A stretch of 25,352 bases of DNA from Hofstenia miamia. Its lineage: Eukaryota > Xenacoelomorpha > Acoela. The stretch spans positions 2,479,066-2,504,417 of the forward strand of contig SCFE01000027.1 in the NCBI GenBank assembly GCA_004352715.1. The letters are read 5' to 3'. Under the pieces are notes generated by a model. It ran no database searches and was not told where the DNA came from. It worked only from the letters and a program-made list of their open reading frames with translations. Shown one piece after another: positions 21,568 through 25,352 of the stretch (its first letter is position 1; each line of letters opens with the position of its first letter). Position numbers and translations under genes: made by a program.

Positions 21568-22251
21568 TGTGGCATCAGCATGAAAATCTGCATAGTAAAA
21601 CAACAGGATTTGCTAATGTCTTGATAATTAATGGCCTGACTCCAGAGCCAAATAAACCTATTCCTAGTAAAAGTTAAAGGTAGCCAGGAGAGCAGGTAAG
21701 GGAAGGGTGCCCTACATGCTAATAAACCTAAGCTCAGTGCAGGCCTTGGCTCATGCAATTTTGGTGCTGCAATAAAATATATAACATAATGAATGACAAG
21801 CAATTGTGTAAAGCCCTATTCCTATACTTGCTGAAGTGCCAATGTGATGGGCTTGTTAAGCTGTACCTGAACAAGGCACCCTCAGCAATGATCAGTAATT
21901 TAGAAATGAATTTTTAAGAAATTATGTACACAACAAGAATTAAGCAGTGAGTAAATTCTATTGAACGTCATTTAACAAAAACATCATATTTAAAGAAAAG
22001 GAAACTGGTAATAATGAACAAAATGTGGCACTAAATCATACTGTAAATACAAGCAGGTGCCTTGTGACCTTTTGTATGATAATAGCAAAAATCAGAATTA
22101 CTGTGCAGCAGAAATATTAAACATTCAAAATAGCACAGATTGTCTACCAATGACGTCAATTGAGGCATTTACAAATTCATTTAAATATATCATTTAATAA
22201 TTTCAAATTACTAATTGCAAAATGTTTGTGATTGCAGAGGGTGATGCCACA
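21568..22251 (-). repeat. 5' LTR of the large element
   Basis: 684 bases, TGTGGCATCA to TGATGCCACA on the plus strand, with a perfect 10-base terminal inverted repeat. As the 5' LTR of a minus-strand element it would carry the promoter. On the minus strand I see no clear TATA box; AT-rich runs near 22170-22200 are the only candidates. Confidence 0.93.
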
Positions 22252-22255
22252 TTAC
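22252..22255. repeat. Target site duplication TTAC, right
   Basis: Matches TTAC at 10335-10338 on the other side of the element. Confidence 0.8.
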
Positions 22256-22700
22256 ACATCAACTATTAATGTCAAGTAATTGTTTGACATTGGCTGAAGA
22301 ACATGTAGTTGTTGATATAGTTGATATGAAGTCAGAATTGGAGAGTTGGAAGTCTTGTTACCCAAATTATATTGGTACTATTACAAGTAACTTAAGAACT
22401 AATATGTAACCATTAATATCTTTTGTATGCAGTAAGTTCCATAAAATAGGTCTCCATATACATTTAGGGACCGCCTGCAAAGACAAACTGATATTACAGT
22501 TTGACAGGTTTTGAGGGATCTAGTATGCAATTGAATGATAAACTTGATCAAAATTGAAATTTCTGGATATGCTACTTATTATAATAAATATGTATGTATT
22601 TATGGTATTAACTTAGTGTGCAGAAATGAATAAAAAGTGTAAGAATGATTCTAGTCAATTTTGCTAATTGGAGGTGACTTTATTTAGTAGAATATTGAAT
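22256..22700. other. Right flank, no gene seen
   Basis: AT-rich, stops in all frames. It could contain more decayed N-terminal sequence of the pseudogene that starts at 22701, but I could not recognise it. Confidence 0.5.
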
Positions 22701-23522
22701 ATGTGTGACCTGAAGGTTATTGCACTTATTCTTGGTTTGGAAGGTGGCTACACCAAATACCCTTGGTTTATGTGTCTATTGGCCTACTAGACCTTATTTT
22801 CTCCTTTTATTTTACCAGAATGCATTTTGCTTCCTGCACAACATATTAAATTTGGCTTAATGAAGAACTTTTCCAAGGCATTACCTAAAGAAGGCTTTGA
22901 TCTGTTGAACTTCTAAAGAAAAAAATTTCTTTAAATCAATGAAACTGCCAGATAGCAGGCATATTGAATGGTCTCTAGGTTAGAGAGTTGATAAGGAATG
23001 TTGACTTTGTGATTGTTTAGCACTAGAAACATGACAATATGTAAAAATGACCTATAAGCATTTTTGTTTGCATCATTATACATTCAGCAAAAACACTATC
23101 AGGTAAATATAATTCTAATTATGTTGATAATCTCATTGAATTTGTTGTTTTTAGAAATTTCATTTCTATTATATAATTTCCTATTTGAAACATCAGATGT
23201 AAATTTATTCTCAAGGAATAGTCTCTGTTCTAGTGTTAAAGATTGAAGAAATTAGGGTCTGGTTAACTGCTTTCAAGGTAGTTGACAAGCTTAGAGACCT
23301 TGGTATTAAGATGTATGTCAAGATGCACTTTCTAAGCTCATATTTGGACTACTTTTTGACAATTTTGGTTATAATAGCAAAGAATGAAAAAAGCACTATC
23401 ACAAAGATCTCGGCACAACTGAAGAAATATCCCAAGGTCAGTGTTGTACTAGTATGTTAGGCGATTATTGCTGTTATTTGAAGCAGGATCAAATGAGCAA
23501 AAACATAAAAGACAGCCACTAA
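22701..23522 (+). pseudogene. Decayed copy of a conserved multicopy protein of unknown function
   Basis: Several blocks occur in order on the plus strand but in shifting frames. They are DLKVIALILGLEGGYTKYP (22707 onward) and LLPAQHIKFGLMKNFSKAL (from 22827, same frame), then after TAA at 22914-22916 GILNGL, a TAG and VRELIRNVDF (from 22958, frame 2). LGIKMYVKMHFLSSYLDYF (from about 23302, frame 1) comes next, then a one-base shift to DNFGYNS, and last MLGDYCCYLKQDQ (from 23454, frame 3), ending at TAA 23520-23522. From memory, this order (GLQGGYTKYPCFLC-like, LPPLHIKLGLMKNF-like, GPQIRELI-like, MHFLHSHLDFFP-like and DYCW-like motifs) marks an uncharacterised protein present in many copies in invertebrate genomes. 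No enzymatic function is known to me. At least three frameshifts and several stops show the copy is dead. The copy number and decay suggest a transposon-linked gene, but no transposase or terminal repeat is visible here. Confidence 0.72.
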
Positions 23523-23900
23523 AGACACCCTTTATCTTAAATTAAATATATTTGAAATGCATATATTAGTTTTTAAACTAAGAACAATGNNNNNNNNNNN
23601 NNNNNNNNNNTTGGTATTAAGATGTATGTCAAGATGCACTTTCTAAGCTCATATTTGGACTACTTTTTGACAATTTTGGTTATAATAGCAAAGAATGAAA
23701 AAAGCACTATCACAAAGATCTCGGCACAACTGAAGAAATATCCCAAGGTCAGTGTTGTACTAGTATGTTAGGCGATTATTGCTGTTATTTGAAGCAGGAT
23801 CAAATGAGCAAAAACATAAAAGACAGCCACTAAAGACACCCTTTATCTTAAATTAAATATATTTGAAATGCATATATTAGTTTTTAAACTAAGAACAATG
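23300..23900. repeat. Identical 290-base segments on both sides of a 21-N gap
   Basis: 23300-23589 and 23611-23900 are identical as far as I can read, offset 311, and the N run (23590-23610) begins exactly where the first copy ends. This is most simply an unmerged contig overlap. The second copy of the pseudogene's C-terminal part (23611-23833) should therefore not be counted as a second gene. Confidence 0.9.
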
Positions 23901-25352
23901 AATTATATCTTTTTACTCTCTATACAAGCTTTATGTAATGGGTAATAAATTGATTAATTTTGGGAATAAATGCCTTTTTTCAATAGTCCTGTAGACAAAC
24001 AAAAAGCAAATTTAGATTCAAAATCAGCACCCAAAAATTAGATGGAATCAGTTGAGAAAAATTAAACCTATTAAATTTATTTTTCAAATGCAAACCAATC
24101 AATATGTACAATAATAATTTGATTCTGTTAAGTGTAGTGTGGCATCATATAGAACAATGTATTGGATTTTACTTTGAACAAAAACTTTGTAACTAAAATT
24201 TCAATTTAATTTAACTTACTAATGTAAACTGGTCGAAAATTGTTTATCACGCAGTGGTTTAGCGATTACAGCATGCCTTGATTGGTCCAGTCCTGTTTTA
24301 GTCTTCTTCCAGAGTCGCAAACAGGTCCAATTTTTAGAAACTGAGCTGAATCAAACGCTTTCAGAATAAAACTGCCCAGAATCAAGCTGTTGACGTTTAG
24401 TAACTTGAACCCTTTTAAACCAATAAACTGCACAAAATATCATTAAAAAATAAAACTTAGATCGTCTCAAACCAGAACTAAAATTCATATGAAAATTCAT
24501 ATAGAAACTTCACAGCAACTTTTAGGGATGGCCCTTGTTTGCTCTTCTCTCCCTGCGTAATGTCTTGGCCATAAACGAGAAAACACAAGATTGTGGAATT
24601 CTGTAAATTTTGACACCTCATTAAAACTTGAAACATTTCAGTAGAACAAAACGTTTAGAGTATTTGAAACCAACTTGGTATTAGCTTGTAAAGAATATAG
24701 TTTTTCTTTAATTTTTACTGTAATATCTAACAATCCATCAGCTTTGTTTTTCTTATTTAGTGTAATATGATTTTTTTGTCATACATACAGACTTGTGTAT
24801 AATAGTTCGGACTAATTATATAATTCTAATTTTAAGCGACCATATAGCCCACATTTGGTTAAAATTCGGTGAATTGTGGGTTCATGCACAAAATATCAAT
24901 TTATCCAATTTACTTTCAACTGTTTCAACGTCAAACGCGGCCAAAATTTGGAAAGATGGGCGAAATTTGCTTGGGAATGGCCTGTTGGTTTAGAAGGGCA
25001 CCTTGATTTTGAAAATGACTCAATTTGACCAGTTCTTTTATAATGTGAAATAATTGAAGATATTGTTTGCTTTGATAATTGAAGAAATGCGCAAATTTTT
25101 TTCTAAGGTATTTTTTCCAAGAATTCAAACTATAATTTTTTGTATTTTGAAGGAAATAGTTTTACCACTCATTTTGTGGTGAATAATTATATAAGTGCTC
25201 AGCAATTGTCAGAAATGTTAATTTTAGACCAAAATGGTAGCAGGCACATTCTAAAATTAAGCATTCACACTACCAAAGTATCAGTAAAAACGATGAGAAC
25301 AACATTATATGTGACAAACATTAGTCCAAACTATTATGCACAAGGGTAGCAC
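23901..25352. other. AT-rich stretch, no gene seen
   Basis: Frames are under 70 codons with no recognisable domain. Apart from the weak tRNA-like motif near 24251, I see no repeat, RNA gene or transposon hallmark. Sequence continues past the window end. Confidence 0.6.
24251..24296 (+). repeat. Possible tRNA-derived SINE remnant
   Basis: GCAGTGGTTTAGCGATTACAGC resembles the region around a polymerase III A box in tRNA-derived SINEs, and GGTCCAGTCCTG 30 bases on resembles a B box (GGTTCGANTCC). The spacing is somewhat short, no cloverleaf folds convincingly, and no 3' tail or flanking duplication was found, so this is only a suggestion. Confidence 0.25.

Larger units (their letters stand above)
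10339..22251 (-). mobile_element. Complete, decayed Ty3/gypsy-type LTR retrotransposon with a long third reading frame
   Basis: The element is defined by LTRs at 10339-11144 and 21568-22251 in direct orientation, outer ends TGTGGCATCA and TGATGCCACA, and a TTAC duplication on both sides. Reading leftward from the right LTR: primer binding site, leader, gag, protease, RT, RNase H, integrase, a third frame, polypurine tract, LTR. The order protease-RT-RNase H-integrase is that of Ty3/gypsy elements. It spans about 11.9 kb including 149 N and a nested 1.1 kb insertion, so it was about 10.6-10.8 kb when inserted, long for this group because of the third frame. Frameshifts and stops are present in every gene, so it cannot make its own proteins. 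It is related to the pol fragment at 1-1205 but is more decayed. Confidence 0.93.

Noticed and set aside
23611-23900. Second copy of the unknown-family pseudogene C-terminus
   Set aside because: Identical to the sequence before the gap and starting exactly at it, so most likely the same locus assembled twice.
1-25352. CRISPR arrays, bacterial operons, ribosome binding sites, rho-independent terminators
   Set aside because: No regularly spaced short repeats and no prokaryotic gene organisation; all recognised coding sequence is of eukaryotic transposon type.

Overview
The window is AT-rich, gap-containing eukaryotic DNA, most likely from an invertebrate animal nuclear genome. It holds no operon, no bacterial-type gene and no clearly intact gene. 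It carries fragments of Ty3/gypsy and non-LTR retrotransposons, a decayed copy of a multicopy protein family that I associate with invertebrate genomes, long gene-poor AT-rich stretches, and five runs of N (1206-2205, 4237-4395, 9087, 11161-11309, 23590-23610). The species cannot be named from the sequence.

Layout. 1-1205 (+): part of a Ty3/gypsy pol (RT, RNase H, start of integrase) running into a 1000-N gap. 2206-2553 (-): a non-LTR reverse transcriptase fragment running into the same gap from the other side. 3596-4191 (-): an unrecognised, cysteine-rich open reading frame that looks like a terminal exon, ending at a (TA)n tract with a gap. 4862-5576: a 715-base segment that recurs almost unchanged at 8372-9086, and in part at 9264-9619, the last two copies being joined through a single N. 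5577-8195 and 9620-10334: no gene seen.

10335-22255 is the centrepiece: one complete but decayed Ty3/gypsy-type LTR retrotransposon on the minus strand. It has two LTRs (10339-11144 and 21568-22251) with perfect or near-perfect 10-base inverted ends, a 4-base target duplication TTAC, a primer binding site resembling the 3' end of tRNA-Arg, and a G-run polypurine tract. Reading right to left, its genes are gag (coiled-coil N-terminus, capsid, CCHC knuckle), protease, RT, RNase H, integrase (HHCC plus DD35E) and then about 3.3 kb of a third reading frame in the env position that I do not recognise. A different solo LTR (15414-16516), flanked by CCAG duplications, sits inside the integrase; conceptual removal brings the reading frame back into register. 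The element carries stops and frameshifts, and conserved aspartates of protease-adjacent, RT and RNase H motifs read as asparagine, while the related copy at 1-1205 keeps them.

22701-23522 (+): frameshifted pseudogene of a conserved protein of unknown function, partly duplicated around a 21-N gap (probably an unmerged contig overlap). 23901-25352: AT-rich DNA with at most a weak tRNA-like motif.

Functionally the window records successive transposon insertions and decay. The points worth following are the unrecognised third frame of the large element, the pattern of Asp-to-Asn changes, the mosaic divergence of its LTRs, the cysteine-rich candidate exon and the unknown-family pseudogene. Several apparent duplications are probably assembly artefacts.
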